Source: Mycolicibacterium helvum (GTDB taxonomy: Bacteria > Actinomycetota > Actinomycetes > Mycobacteriales > Mycobacteriaceae). Taken from it: a stretch of 64,000 nt of DNA. The first letter of the stretch is position 1. Every line of letters starts with the position of its first letter. Positions 16,937-25,253 of the stretch are shown piece by piece. The translations under genes and the position numbers were made by a program. Location: NCBI RefSeq assembly GCF_010731895.1, contig NZ_AP022596.1:2666001-2730000 (forward strand), read 5' to 3'. The notes beneath the pieces are model-generated. The model ran no database searches. It was not told the DNA's origin and saw only the letters and a list, made by a program, of their open reading frames with translations.

Positions 16937-18394
16937 TCACTCGAGGGTCACGTGGGGGCGCCGGGCCGCGATACCGGCACCGAGCGCGAAGAACGCGACC
17001 AACAGCGCAACCACCCCGATGGCGATCGGTGTCGAGTTGCCGACCAGGCCGGGCAGGTTCTGCAGGATCAGCACGAAGGAGATCACCAGGCCAACCAGCC
17101 CCAGAGCGGGCGCGATGAATGCCCGCCAGGTCGACACCTCCAGCTGGCCGGCGCGCTTGCGGCGGGTGAAGAAGGCCAGCACGGCGACGGTGGTCGCGAT
17201 CAGCAGGCTGGTGACGCCAACCGTGGAGATGCCGGCCAGCCAGGTGTAGAACTGCGTCACCGGGTCGAGCTGGAACAGGATTGCGACGCCGATGGCCACC
17301 GCCACGACGATCGCGTCCACCCCGGAGGCGATGTGCGGGGAACCGTGGGTGGCGTGCGCCTCGCCGAACTGACCCGGGAACACCCTGCGGTTGGACAGCG
17401 TGAACACGTAGCGCGCGACGATGTTGTGGAACGACAGGATGCAGGCGAACAGGCTGGTGACAAACAGCACCTGGACGATGTGCAGTCCGACCGTGCCGAG
17501 GTATTGCTCGGTGGCGTTGGGTAACAGGGTGGACGGGTCGGCCTGTGCCTGCTCGACCGCCTTGCTGTCACCGACTGCGGAGATGAGCGCCCACGTCGAG
17601 ACGGTGTAGAACACCCCGATCAGGATGACGGCCAGATATGTGGCCTTGGGGATGGTGCGCAGCGGGTCGCGCGCCTCGTCACGGAACACCGCGGTGGCCT
17701 CGAAGCCGATGAAGCTCAGGATTGCGAAGAGAAGTGCGATACCCGGTGCGCCCGAGAGGATTTCGGACGGGGTCACGATTCCGGTGGACAGACCTTCCTG
17801 GCCGCCACTAAAGACGACGGCGGCATCGAGCGCGAGCACGATTGCCACTTCACCGATCAGCAGGACGCCGAGAACGTTGCGGGACAGGTCGATGTTGAAG
17901 TGGCCCAGGGCTGTCACGATCGCGAAGGCAACGAAAGCCCAAATGCCCCAATGGATACTCGGAAGGCCATAGGAGGCAAACAGCGCCTGAGCGCCCTGAC
18001 CGATCAGTCCGTAGACGGCGACCTCCAGCGTCAGGTAGGAGATCAGCGCGACGAACGCGAAGCCGAAGCCGGTCACTCGGCCCAAGCCCTTACCGATGTA
18101 GGAGTAGAAGGCACCCGCGTCTGGGACGTAAGGCGTCAGTGCGGTGAAACCGACCGCGAACAGCAGGATGATCAATGTGCTGACGACGAAGATGGCGGGA
18201 AATCCGATCCCGTTGCCGCTGGCGATGCCCAGGGGAACCGGGCCACCCATGACCCCCAGTGGCGATGCGGCAGCCACGACCACGAAGACGATGCCCCAGA
18301 CACCAAGCGTCCCCCGAAGCTTGCGGTGTGGGCGGCCATCGGCCGTCGCCGCAGCAGCCGGAGCGCTGCTGGATTCCTCAATTTGGTTAGACAT
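16937..18394 (-). CDS. APC-family amino acid permease
   Basis: A 485-residue integral membrane protein with about 12 predicted helices. Helix 1 begins GVWGIVFVVVAAASPLGVMG, the broken first helix typical of amino acid-polyamine-organocation transporters, and helix 6 contains FIGFEATAVFRDEARDP. The exact substrate cannot be read from the sequence. The soluble N-terminus is rich in Ala and Ser. It lies between the EchA21-like gene and cysE on the same strand but with a 92-bp gap to cysE, so it need not share their transcript. Confidence 0.88.
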   Translation of the reverse strand: MSNQIEESSSAPAAAATADGRPHRKLRGTLGVWGIVFVVVAAASPLGVMGGPVPLGIASGNGIGFPAIFVVSTLIILLFAVGFTALTPYVPDAGAFYSYIGKGLGRVTGFGFAFVALISYLTLEVAVYGLIGQGAQALFASYGLPSIHWGIWAFVAFAIVTALGHFNIDLSRNVLGVLLIGEVAIVLALDAAVVFSGGQEGLSTGIVTPSEILSGAPGIALLFAILSFIGFEATAVFRDEARDPLRTIPKATYLAVILIGVFYTVSTWALISAVGDSKAVEQAQADPSTLLPNATEQYLGTVGLHIVQVLFVTSLFACILSFHNIVARYVFTLSNRRVFPGQFGEAHATHGSPHIASGVDAIVVAVAIGVAILFQLDPVTQFYTWLAGISTVGVTSLLIATTVAVLAFFTRRKRAGQLEVSTWRAFIAPALGLVGLVISFVLILQNLPGLVGNSTPIAIGVVALLVAFFALGAGIAARRPHVTLE

Positions 18395-18486
18395 GATGCC
18401 CTTTCGACGGGTTCGCGCCTGCAGACGCTAATCCCGGCGAGGGTTCGATCAGACCCTTCGGATCAGCCGGATTCGAGGGTGCCGGC

Positions 18487-19071
18487 TCAGATGTACATGG
18501 CGGGATCGACATAGGTCGTCGGATCCACAAGCTGTTCGCGCTGCTTCGCGGTGCGGCGACGTACGACGGCGGGGATGCCGGTTGCGATCGAATCCGCAGG
18601 CACGTCGTGCGTGACGACGGCGTTGGCGCCGACGGCCGAATCGTCACCAATAGTCAAGGGGCCCAGTACCTTGGCGCCGGCGCCGACGACTACGCGATTT
18701 CCGAGGGTGGGATGGCGCTTCCCGTGCTCCAGGGAGCGGCCGCCGAGGGTGACACCGTGGTACAGCATCACGTCGTCGCCGATCTCGGCGGTCTCGCCGA
18801 TCACCACGCCCATCCCGTGGTCGATGAAGAATCGACGGCCGATGGTGGCGCCGGGGTGAATTTCGATACCGGTGCAGAAGCGGGTCAGTTGCGACAGCAC
18901 GCGCGCCGGGCCGCGCAGTGAAGGCCTGAGCCACAGCCGGTGCGCCAGCCGATAAGCCCAGATCGCGTGGAGGCCGGAGTAGACCAAGGCGTTCTCAAGG
19001 TCGCCGCGCGCAGCTGGGTCATGACCGCGCGCGTTGATCAGGTCTTCGCGAACTGTCGACAGCAGCCCCAT
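18487..19071 (-). CDS. cysE: Serine O-acetyltransferase CysE
   Basis: A 194-residue enzyme with a left-handed beta-helix hexapeptide domain: [60 protein letters not shown]. The catalytic His of FIDHGMG is present. It makes O-acetylserine, the acceptor for CysK. The start at ATG 19071 ([11 protein letters not shown]) lies 4 bp after the cysK stop and gives the usual length; the longer frame runs inside cysK. The acidic C-terminal tail ends in DPAMYI; the terminal Ile is the residue that CysE proteins insert into CysK to form the cysteine synthase complex. Confidence 0.93.
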   Translation of the reverse strand: MGLLSTVREDLINARGHDPAARGDLENALVYSGLHAIWAYRLAHRLWLRPSLRGPARVLSQLTRFCTGIEIHPGATIGRRFFIDHGMGVVIGETAEIGDDVMLYHGVTLGGRSLEHGKRHPTLGNRVVVGAGAKVLGPLTIGDDSAVGANAVVTHDVPADSIATGIPAVVRRRTAKQREQLVDPTTYVDPAMYI

Positions 19072-19075
19072 GAAT

Positions 19076-20011
19076 TCAGTCCCGGATGTGTTCGTAGAGC
19101 ACGGTAGAGATGTAGCGCTCGCCATAATCACAGACCACCGCAACGATGAGTTTGCCGGCGTTTTCCGGACGCTTAGCGAGTTCCAGTGCAGCCCAGACGA
19201 TCGCGCCTGACGAGATCCCGCCCAGAATGCCTTCCTGGGTCCCCAGATCCCTGGCAACCCGAATGGAGTCGTCGAGTTCGACATCGATGATCTCGTCGTA
19301 GACATCGCGATCGAGCACCTCGGGAACGAAGTTGGCCCCGATTCCCTGAATCTTGTGTGGCCCGGCGGTGCCCTCCGTAAGTAGCGGGGAATCCTTGGGT
19401 TCGACTCCGACGATCTGTACGCCGGGTTTGCGCGCCTTCAGCACGTGCCCCACCCCGGTGAGGGTTCCGCCGGTGCCGATACCAGCGACGAAGATGTCGA
19501 CCTTGCCCTCGGTGTCCGCCCAGATCTCTTCGGCCGTGGTCTTTTCGTGGATCGCCGGATTCGCGGGGTTCGCGAACTGGTTTGCCGAGACGGCATTGTC
19601 GCTTTCGGCGATGATCTGCTTAGCCCGATCCACCGCGCCCGCCATACCCTCCGAGCCAGGGGTCAGCACGATCTCGGCACCGTAGGCGCGCAGCATCACC
19701 CGGCGCTCCGTGGACATCGTCTCCGGCATCGTGAGGATCACCTTGTAGCCGCGAGCCGCACCGACCATCGCCAGCGCTATGCCGGTGTTGCCACTGGTGG
19801 CCTCGACGATCGTGCCACCGGGCTTCAGCTCACCGGACGCTTCGACCGCGTCGATGATCGCCGCGCCGATCCGGTCCTTGACGCTGTTGGCCGGGTTGTA
19901 GAACTCGAGCTTCACCGCGACTTCGGCGTCGAGGCCCTCGGTCAAGCGGTTGAGCCGGACCAGCGGTGTACGGCCGACCAGCTCGGTGACGTTGTCATAG
20001 ATCTTGCCCAT
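19076..20011 (-). CDS. cysK: O-acetylserine sulfhydrylase (cysteine synthase A)
   Basis: A 311-residue fold-type II PLP enzyme. The PLP lysine sits in [10 protein letters not shown] (about residue 44), the substrate loop is [10 protein letters not shown], and the phosphate loop is [10 protein letters not shown]. It condenses O-acetylserine with sulfide to cysteine. ATG 20011 ([11 protein letters not shown]) gives the standard length; an upstream start would add an unrelated 26-residue peptide. cysK and cysE are adjacent, as in M. tuberculosis Rv2334-Rv2335, but here the pair lies in the Rv3772-Rv3774 neighbourhood. Confidence 0.96.
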   Translation of the reverse strand: MGKIYDNVTELVGRTPLVRLNRLTEGLDAEVAVKLEFYNPANSVKDRIGAAIIDAVEASGELKPGGTIVEATSGNTGIALAMVGAARGYKVILTMPETMSTERRVMLRAYGAEIVLTPGSEGMAGAVDRAKQIIAESDNAVSANQFANPANPAIHEKTTAEEIWADTEGKVDIFVAGIGTGGTLTGVGHVLKARKPGVQIVGVEPKDSPLLTEGTAGPHKIQGIGANFVPEVLDRDVYDEIIDVELDDSIRVARDLGTQEGILGGISSGAIVWAALELAKRPENAGKLIVAVVCDYGERYISTVLYEHIRD

Positions 20012-20080
20012 GCTGCGCGTCCCTTCTCGGTCTACTCCAACGAACACTATTCTGTCGGCGCACAGTCGTACGGTTGGGGC

Positions 20081-20671
20081 ATGGCTCACGAACTCTCCCC
20101 AGGACCGGACGCGCCGCCTGTCGACGAATTAGCCAGTGCCGAGGCGACGCTGCAGGTTCTTCAACAAGTAGTCCACGGTATTGCTTCCGATGATTTGAAA
20201 AAGCAGACCCCGTGCCGTGAGTTCGACATTGCGGGGCTGACCGATCACCTGCTGAACTCGATCACGGTGTTGGGCGGGGCGGCCGGTGCGGAACTGCCGG
20301 AGCGCAACCGCGACGACTCTGTCGAACGGCAGATCGTCGGCGCCGCCCGTCCGGCGCTGGACGCCTGGCACCGCCGCGGGCTGGACGGCACGGTTCCGTT
20401 CGGCGACAACGAGGCCCCCGCCCAATTGATGGTCGCCATTCTGTCGCTCGAATTCCTGGTTCACGCTTGGGATTACGCATCAGCGATTGACCAGCCGATC
20501 GACGCTCCGGACTCGCTGACCGAGTACGTGACAGCACTGGCCCAGCGGATCATCACCCCGGAGGGGAGGGTCAGGGCCGGGTTCGACGACCCGGTCGACG
20601 TCGCCGCGCACGCTTCCAAGCTGGACCGGCTCGTCGCCTACACCGGCCGGGTGCCCGTCAGCGGGGCGTGA
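20081..20671 (+). CDS. TIGR03086-type metal-binding protein (DinB/mycothiol maleylpyruvate isomerase-like)
   Basis: A 196-residue four-helix protein with the actinobacterial TIGR03086 pattern: [20 protein letters not shown] near residue 45 and [16 protein letters not shown] near 130, where the two histidines are potential metal ligands of the DinB-like fold. Members bind a divalent metal and some act as thiol-S-transferases; no activity can be assigned. It is divergent from cysK with a 69-bp gap. The ATG 20081 start fits; the longer frame is inside cysK. Its last 14 bp overlap the convergent hisC2 gene. Confidence 0.8.
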   Translation: MAHELSPGPDAPPVDELASAEATLQVLQQVVHGIASDDLKKQTPCREFDIAGLTDHLLNSITVLGGAAGAELPERNRDDSVERQIVGAARPALDAWHRRGLDGTVPFGDNEAPAQLMVAILSLEFLVHAWDYASAIDQPIDAPDSLTEYVTALAQRIITPEGRVRAGFDDPVDVAAHASKLDRLVAYTGRVPVSGA

Positions 20672-21728
20672 TCCACGTCTTGGCGAACGCCAGGAAGGTG
20701 TCGTTCTCCTCCGGCGCGCCGATGGTCACCCGCACGCCATCGGTGCCGTAGGGGCGGACCAGCACGCGGGCGTCGGCGGCCTGCTCGACGAAGTCGGGCG
20801 TCTGCTCGGGCGACAGGGGCAGCCAGACGAAGTTGGCCTGCGACGGCGGGAAGGTGTAACCCAGCTCGCTCAGCGCGGCGCAGACCCGGCGCCGTTCCTC
20901 GACGACAGCGTCGGTACGCGCCAGTAGTTCGTCGGCGGCGTGTACCGAGGCGATCGCTGCAGCCTGCGACACGGTGGTTGCCGTGAACGGCACGTAGACC
21001 TTGCCCAGGGCGGTGATGATGTCGGGATCGCCGACGGCGTAGCCGATGCGCAGGCCAGCCAGGCCGTATGCCTTGGAAAAAGTGCGCAGCACAACGACAT
21101 TAGGGTAGCTGCGGGCCAGGCCCAAGCTGTCGGGGAGCATGCCGTCGCGGATGTACTCGACGTAGGCCTCGTCGATGACGATGAGGATGTCCGACGGCAC
21201 GGCGGCGACGAAGCGGGCTAGCTCGTCGGGGTCGACGACGGTGGAGGTCGGGTTGTTCGGGTTGCAGACGAAGATCAGCCGGGTGCGGTCGGTGATCGCG
21301 GCCAGCATGGCGTCCAGGTCGAAGGTGTAGTCGCGCAGCGGCACCTGAACCGCGGTGGCGCCGGCGACCCGCACCTGCAGGGGATAGATCTCGAAGCTGC
21401 GCCAACCGAAGATCACCTCGTCGCCGACCGATGAGGTGATTTGGATGAGCTGTTGACACAGGCTGACCGACCCGCAGCCCACGGCGATGTGCTCGGGGGC
21501 GAAAGCTTGATGCTTGCTCAGGTGCTTGGCGAGGTGCTCTTTGAGCTCCACGTAGCCGTTGTCGGGGTAGCGGTTGATGGTCTCGGCGGCCGTGGCGATG
21601 GCAGCGCGGACGCTGGGAAGCGGCCCGTGCACGGTCTCGTTGCTGGCCAGCTTGATGGCACCCAGCACGGTCTTACCCGGGGTATAGGCCGGTAGATCGG
21701 CCAGTTCGGGGCGCAGGCGGGCGGTCAC
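20658..21728 (-). CDS. hisC2: Histidinol-phosphate/aromatic aminotransferase HisC2 (Rv3772-like)
   Basis: A 356-residue class I/II PLP aminotransferase. The PLP-binding lysine is in TFSKAYGLAGLRIGY, the aspartate in VIDEAYVEY, and the asparagine in FVCNPNNPTS. Rv3772 was annotated HisC2 and relatives act mainly on aromatic amino acids (phenylalanine), so the alternative name is pat. GTG 21728 gives VTARLRPELADLPAYTPG; a longer frame to 21833 adds 35 residues with no homology and crosses the dispersed repeat, so it is rejected. It is convergent with the TIGR03086 gene. Confidence 0.88.
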   Translation of the reverse strand: MTARLRPELADLPAYTPGKTVLGAIKLASNETVHGPLPSVRAAIATAAETINRYPDNGYVELKEHLAKHLSKHQAFAPEHIAVGCGSVSLCQQLIQITSSVGDEVIFGWRSFEIYPLQVRVAGATAVQVPLRDYTFDLDAMLAAITDRTRLIFVCNPNNPTSTVVDPDELARFVAAVPSDILIVIDEAYVEYIRDGMLPDSLGLARSYPNVVVLRTFSKAYGLAGLRIGYAVGDPDIITALGKVYVPFTATTVSQAAAIASVHAADELLARTDAVVEERRRVCAALSELGYTFPPSQANFVWLPLSPEQTPDFVEQAADARVLVRPYGTDGVRVTIGAPEENDTFLAFAKTWITPR

Positions 21729-21760
21729 TCGGTCAAGTCTAGGGGCCTGCCGAATTCGTT

Positions 21761-21784
21761 CCCGGGCCGCTCCGCTCCTGCCCG
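21761..21784. repeat. Dispersed 24-bp repeat, third copy
   Basis: CCCGGGCCGCTCCGCTCCTG followed by CCCG differs at two positions from the copies at 3116-3139 and 3152-3175. It lies 33 bp upstream of the hisC2 start in the intergenic region. Confidence 0.75.
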
Positions 21785-21881
21785 AAGGAAGCTGCTTTGC
21801 CACGAGCCGTGGACGCTGTGTACTCTCATCCATCGGCGGTTCGGGGCATCAACCAGGCTCCGGTACGCTCAGGTAGTTCAG

Positions 21882-21969
21882 GAGGCGTGCCAGAGCGGCC
21901 GAATGGGACTCACTGCTAATGAGTTGTCCCCCTTAAAGGGGACCGGAGGTTCAAATCCTCTCGCCTCCG
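21882..21969 (+). tRNA. tRNA-Ser (anticodon GCU)
   Basis: An 88-nt class II tRNA. The acceptor GGAGGCG pairs with CGCCTCC plus discriminator G. The anticodon arm ACTCA-CTGCTAA-TGAGT carries GCT. The long variable arm pairs TGTCCCCCTT with AAGGGGACC, and the T-arm is GAGGTTCAAATCCTC. Confidence 0.95.
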
Positions 21970-22010
21970 CCGCGGCTGATTCGTCAGCCACGAACAATTG
22001 AAGATGTACG

Positions 22011-22083
22011 GCGCCCGTAGCTCAACGGATAGAGCATCTGACTACGGATCAGAAGGTTAGGGGTTCGAATCCCTTCGGGCGCA
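22011..22083 (+). tRNA. tRNA-Arg (anticodon ACG)
   Basis: A 73-nt tRNA with acceptor GCGCCCG pairing with CGGGCGC plus discriminator A. The anticodon arm CTGAC-TACGGAT-CAG carries ACG (read as inosine after deamination by TadA, whose gene is in this window). The T-arm is AGGGGTTCGAATCCCTT. It lies 41 bp after tRNA-Ser(GCU), probably on the same transcript. Confidence 0.95.
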
Positions 22084-22185
22084 CTCACAGTGTTCACCGC
22101 TATCGTGGAGCGGTTATTCTCGTTCGAAACTAATTTCTGCGCCGTTTAGTCGGGGTGCTGGACGGGTGGCCCGACAACGGGTCGC

Positions 22186-23358
22186 GTGCAGGAAACTGCT
22201 AACGGGGGCACCGCCTTGCCGGCATATTCGCGACGTTTCGCCGTCTTCGGCCCCCACCTCCGTAACTGGTGGAGCGGGCCGGTCGACTACGCCGCGCAGG
22301 TGCATTACTTCACCCAGCGGGAAATCTCGGCACCGATCAAATTGCTCATCGGCGTCGGTACCGCGATCAACGGGGTGATCTCGCTGCTAGTCCTGCTTCC
22401 CTCAGCGCATACCCCCGCCGCGCGAGGCGTTGTCGCCATGTTCGCCGTGCTACAGCTCTTCTGGGGGTGGGTGTGGTGCTATCGACCGTGGCCGTCGCGG
22501 CGGACATCGCTCGCCTTCGTCATCTCCGCTGACATCGGGATAGCAGCGGTCGCAGTGTTGGATGCAAGCTGGCTATTGGGATTGTTCGGGTTCAACGCCT
22601 TCGCGATGATCTCGGTTTACCTGATGTTCTTCGACGGTCCGAAAACGCTTGTTGTGCATGCCCTGTGGATACTTCTCGCGACTGCGGCCTTCGCCGTGCA
22701 CGCCAGTATCCTCAACAACTTCGACGAAGTCGCCTTCACGGCGAAGACACTCGCGTCGGTGGCACCGGTTGTCGCGACTCCCCTGGGAATTCAACTCGGG
22801 ATCTGGGCCCTGCGCAACGAAGCGAACGCCTCGGTCATCGACCCACTGACCGGCGTGCTCAACCGGCGCGGCCTCCACCTGCACATCGGAGATCTGTGGC
22901 GTGACGTCACACCGACGGATGCCGAAGTCGCCGTCATGGTGATCGACCTGGACCGCTTCAAACACATCAACGACACCTTCGGCCATACGGTCGGTGACGA
23001 GGTCCTGATTCGCAGTGCTCGACGGATCACTCGGGTGGTGAGCAGCAGCGCATTGGTGGCCCGGACCGGCGGTGAGGAATTCGTGGTCGTCGATCTTGCC
23101 GGACCCGGCCAGGCAAAGCGGAGCGCAGACCGCATCCGGAATGCGATCGCCGCGCCGAGCGACCATGCGATCACCGCGAGTGTCGGTGTCACCAGCGTCG
23201 TCATTGCGCATTTCACCGCTGCCGGAACCGATCCAGTGCCATTGCTCGAGACAATCGTCGAACGAGCCGACTATGCGATGTTCGACGCAAAACGCAACGG
23301 CGGTAACGCAACAATCCACATATCGCCTGTCGACGAAGGTGAATCCGCTAAGCCCTGA
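22186..23358 (+). CDS. Membrane-bound diguanylate cyclase (GGDEF domain)
   Basis: A 390-residue protein. Residues about 48-205 hold five or six predicted membrane helices, an unnamed sensor-like region. A GGDEF domain follows: IDPLTGVLNRRGL (about 218-230), the DLDRFKHIND magnesium/GTP region (about 254-263), and the catalytic GGEEF at residues 295-299. It should make cyclic di-GMP at the membrane. The RxxD inhibitory site that normally precedes the GGEEF is absent (the stretch reads VVSSSALVART). No EAL domain is fused. The GTG start at 22186 is uncertain; TTG 22216 is possible. Confidence 0.88.
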   Translation: MQETANGGTALPAYSRRFAVFGPHLRNWWSGPVDYAAQVHYFTQREISAPIKLLIGVGTAINGVISLLVLLPSAHTPAARGVVAMFAVLQLFWGWVWCYRPWPSRRTSLAFVISADIGIAAVAVLDASWLLGLFGFNAFAMISVYLMFFDGPKTLVVHALWILLATAAFAVHASILNNFDEVAFTAKTLASVAPVVATPLGIQLGIWALRNEANASVIDPLTGVLNRRGLHLHIGDLWRDVTPTDAEVAVMVIDLDRFKHINDTFGHTVGDEVLIRSARRITRVVSSSALVARTGGEEFVVVDLAGPGQAKRSADRIRNAIAAPSDHAITASVGVTSVVIAHFTAAGTDPVPLLETIVERADYAMFDAKRNGGNATIHISPVDEGESAKP

Positions 23359-23524
23359 GCAACAACCCGATTCTCGGGGAACGGTACTGGCACCAGCTGT
23401 CTGGGGAATGGCCATGCCCTGTGCCCGCCCACTACCTCAGCGATCCGGCACCGTGACGAACTTCCGGTTGACGAGGCTGGTCGGATGGCTCAGAGTTAAT
23501 GAAGTGGGAACCGTAAGTGAAGTT

Positions 23525-23722
23525 ATGTTGATCGAGCAGCTGGTGGACCGCTTGGCGGCGGCCTACTCCGACCTGCCTCGTGACGACGTAGCTCGCGTGG
23601 TGGCCAACGCGCACGATCATTTCCAGCACAGCGCGATTCGCGAGTTCATCCCATTACTGGTCGAGCGCCGCGCTCGCGCTGAGCTCTCGCGCAGCGAATC
23701 GTTGCTGGTCTGGTCGTCGTAA
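23525..23722 (+). CDS. Small helical protein, three-helix-bundle dimerisation domain type
   Basis: A 65-residue protein, MLIEQLVDRLAAAYSDLPRD followed by DVARVVANAHDHFQHSAIRE and FIPLLVERRARAELSR. It matches the short mycobacterial proteins with a predicted three-helix dimerisation domain (DUF3562-like as I recall). The true start is uncertain: in-frame codons upstream would add the peptide VNEVGTVSEV, so translation may begin at a GTG near 23494. No function is known. It is convergent with the next small secreted protein gene, 9 bp away. Confidence 0.6.
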   Translation: MLIEQLVDRLAAAYSDLPRDDVARVVANAHDHFQHSAIREFIPLLVERRARAELSRSESLLVWSS

Positions 23723-23731
23723 CCGACCGGG

Positions 23732-24028
23732 TTAGACAGCCCCGGCGTTCTCGCCCTCATTGGTGTACTCGGGGGCGTTCGGCTGGGGAGCATTACCCGT
23801 GCCGCCAGCGTCCTGGCCCTCTTTCCAATACAGGTCGTCGGTCGGCAGTGGCGCGGGACCGGTGCCACCGGCGTTCTCGTTGGCGTCCCAGTAGTACGGG
23901 TCGGTGGTATCCGGCCACAACAGGCCGCTGCCTGAGTCGTCGGCAGAGGCCGTCGCAGCGGCAGAGAGCGTGATCGCGGTCATCGCCAGGGCGGCGAGCC
24001 CCGCCGAGGCCAGTTTTGCGCGCACCAT
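23732..24028 (-). CDS. Small secreted protein with degenerate repeats
   Basis: A 98-residue protein with a clear signal peptide (MVRAKLASAGLAALAMTAIT, cleavage likely after ATASA, about residue 30). The mature part has a repeated motif: NENAGGTGPAP, GQDAGGTGNAP and a last partial GENAGA, separated by acidic, Tyr/Trp-containing linkers. ATG 24026-24028 is preceded by GAGGAGGAG, a strong ribosome site. Net charge of the mature protein is strongly negative. It probably acts in or outside the cell wall; no family is recognised. Confidence 0.7.
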   Translation of the reverse strand: MVRAKLASAGLAALAMTAITLSAAATASADDSGSGLLWPDTTDPYYWDANENAGGTGPAPLPTDDLYWKEGQDAGGTGNAPQPNAPEYTNEGENAGAV

Positions 24029-24131
24029 CACGAACGGATCTCCTCCTCGTAGGACATCAACAGTCGCCGACGTCGGCCAGCGGCAGAAGAATTGTGCCGC
24101 ACTTTTACGGCGAGGGAAACCTGACGTCCGG

Positions 24132-24401
24132 TCAGGAACGCAAGCTGACGTCGTGCAGTGCGGCCAGCGGAGCCAAATCCAGCTCCTCGGAGTGTGCCGG
24201 GCGAAGGCGTCGCGCGATGAATCGGACCGAGTAGACCTGAACTGCTCCAATCAAAATGAGGGGCCACAGCGCGCCAGCCGCCGCCGACCAGAAGCCGCGG
24301 GCAATGTCACCGGGCGGGTCAACGGACTGAAAGTGTGGGCTGACCAACCAGGCAGCGACGGCTACGAGCAACGCTGCCGCCAGGTACAGGTCGATCCACA
24401 T
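24132..24401 (-). CDS. Small two-helix membrane protein
   Basis: An 89-residue protein beginning MWIDLYLAAALLVAVAAWLV, with a second hydrophobic segment AAGALWPLILIGAVQVYSV and a basic cytoplasmic-type stretch RFIARRLRP. ATG 24401 is used; an in-frame start at 24443 adds 14 residues (MHHLFLRSFWDSRV). The function is unknown and no family is recognised. It lies upstream of the secreted-protein gene on the same strand with a 103-bp gap. Confidence 0.55.
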   Translation of the reverse strand: MWIDLYLAAALLVAVAAWLVSPHFQSVDPPGDIARGFWSAAAGALWPLILIGAVQVYSVRFIARRLRPAHSEELDLAPLAALHDVSLRS

Positions 24402-24491
24402 GACACGAGAGTCCCAGAAACTTCTTAAAAAGAGATGGTGCAAGTGTGTGAAGGTGCTGAGAGGGATCGAATGGATGTGTGACCGTTATCA

Positions 24492-25253
24492 CTACGTGAT
24501 GGTCAGGCCCCCGTCGACGACAATTGTCTGCCCCGTCACATAACCCGCCGCCCGAGACGCCAGCCATATTGCGGTAGCGGCCAATTCGGCCGGATCGCCT
24601 AGTCTGCCCAGCACGATCCGTGGCAGCTGCTGTTCCAAATAGCCGGGCTGGTAATCGTCGGTCATCTCGCTCCTGAAGAAGCCCGGCGCCAGCGCATTGA
24701 CGCGAATTCCCTTGCGGGAACCCCACTGTTGAGCTAAATCGCGGGTCAGCCCCATCACCCCGGCTTTGGAAGCGCTGTATGCGGCCTGTGGCAGACCGCC
24801 GGTGGTGATGCCAAGAATGCTGGCAATATTGATGATTGAGCTTCCGGGCTGCATCACCCGCCCGCAGGACTGCGCCATCCAGTACGACCCGTTGAGGTTG
24901 ACGTCGATGACCTTACGGAACTCTTCGGGGGTTTCGCGGGTCGCCGGTACGGCGGTGCCCACCCCGGCGTTGTTGATCAGCACGTCGACTCGGCCGAATT
25001 CACTGATCGCGGCATCGACCAGCTGCTGGCATTGCTCGGGGTCGGCGACGTCGGTCTTTCGGGTGTGCACCTTGCGGCCGGCTTGTTCGACGAGGGCCGC
25101 GGTGTTCGCGAGTTGCTCCACCCGCCGGGCGCCGAGCACCAGATTCGCGCCCGCCTCGGCGAAGGCCTGCGCGAATGACACCCCCAGGCCCGAGGATGCG
25201 CCGGTGACGATCACGACCTTGCCGTCGAGGCGGAATGAATCGAGCACACTCAT
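24492..25253 (-). CDS. Short-chain dehydrogenase/reductase, third gene of APH-ACAD-SDR operon
   Basis: A 253-residue SDR. The cofactor motif is TGASSGLG (about residues 18-25), NNAG is present at LINNAGVG, and the catalytic tetrad includes the YSASKAG pair (about 156-162). The C-terminus ends VDGGLTIT. It is translationally coupled to the acyl-CoA dehydrogenase gene upstream (ATGA overlap at 25250-25253). By analogy with LvaD of the Pseudomonas levulinate pathway it could interconvert 4-keto- and 4-hydroxyacyl-CoA; the substrate here is not proven. Confidence 0.9.
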   Translation of the reverse strand: MSVLDSFRLDGKVVIVTGASSGLGVSFAQAFAEAGANLVLGARRVEQLANTAALVEQAGRKVHTRKTDVADPEQCQQLVDAAISEFGRVDVLINNAGVGTAVPATRETPEEFRKVIDVNLNGSYWMAQSCGRVMQPGSSIINIASILGITTGGLPQAAYSASKAGVMGLTRDLAQQWGSRKGIRVNALAPGFFRSEMTDDYQPGYLEQQLPRIVLGRLGDPAELAATAIWLASRAAGYVTGQTIVVDGGLTIT

